DNA from: Desulfovibrio sp.
GTDB lineage: Bacteria; Desulfobacterota; Desulfovibrionia; Desulfovibrionales; Desulfovibrionaceae
Length of the DNA: 50,351 nucleotides
Direction: 5' to 3'
Assembly: GCA_031260725.1 (NCBI GenBank)
Contig: JAISKZ010000007.1
Location: 1 to 50,351 of the forward strand
How positions within the stretch are numbered: the first letter of the stretch is position 1; every line of letters begins with the position of its first letter. Of this stretch, positions 50,134 through 50,351 are shown one piece after another. The notes under the pieces were generated by a model, which saw nothing but the letters and a program-made list of their open reading frames with translations, did not search any database and was not told the DNA's origin. The position numbers and the translations under genes are program-made.

Positions 50134-50351
50134 CTAGGGCATGTGCTTTTTTATCAGCGAGCGCACCGTGTCCGTGGATTCAGCGCCGCGCGCAAGCCAT
50201 TCTCTGATTTTGGCCGCGTCAAGCTTCACTTCCGCAGGATCAACCATGGGGTTGTAGTATCCCAGAAAATCCAGCGGACGACCGTCACGGCGGGTTTCGT
50301 CCGTGGCGGCCACTACCCGGTAAAAAGGATGCTTCTTGCTGCCGAGACGGG
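50134..50351 (-). CDS. rpsP: 30S ribosomal protein S16 (partial, runs off the right edge)
   Basis: Reverse frame reads [71 protein letters not shown]. Confidence 0.95.
   Translation of the reverse strand, partial: RLGSKKHPFYRVVAATDETRRDGRPLDFLGYYNPMVDPAEVKLDAAKIREWLARGAESTDTVRSLIKKHMP

Overview
The window looks like a chromosomal segment from a Desulfovibrionaceae-like deltaproteobacterium. This is inferred from gene content: futalosine-pathway mqnA, class 1B pyrD/pyrK, and a TauE-type exporter next to a PEP-synthase-like gene. No database search was run. Housekeeping genes include glmM (3' end), cobU, pgi, coaX, eno, folD, pyrD/pyrK, tadA, rsmD, coaD, miaA, mqnA, rimM, a KH-domain gene and rpsP (partial). 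Accessory loci are interspersed. (1) A sigma54 regulator and a PEP-synthase-like protein sit divergent to a TauE-family exporter operon. That operon has a perfect -24/-12 promoter and a candidate enhancer made of direct repeats. (2) A putative amino-ulosonic acid cassette contains KdnB-like, KdnA-like, a cytidylyltransferase-SpsG fusion and an SpsF-like gene. (3) A glycan/dTDP-sugar island contains an AT-rich core. (4) A tightly packed operon encodes a polyketide-synthase-like protein with no ketosynthase, TolC, an HlyD-type adaptor and a MOP flippase, inserted directly after rimM. There is also a truncated glucokinase start ending at a G9 tract. No rRNA, tRNA, CRISPR array or transposase was recognised by eye.
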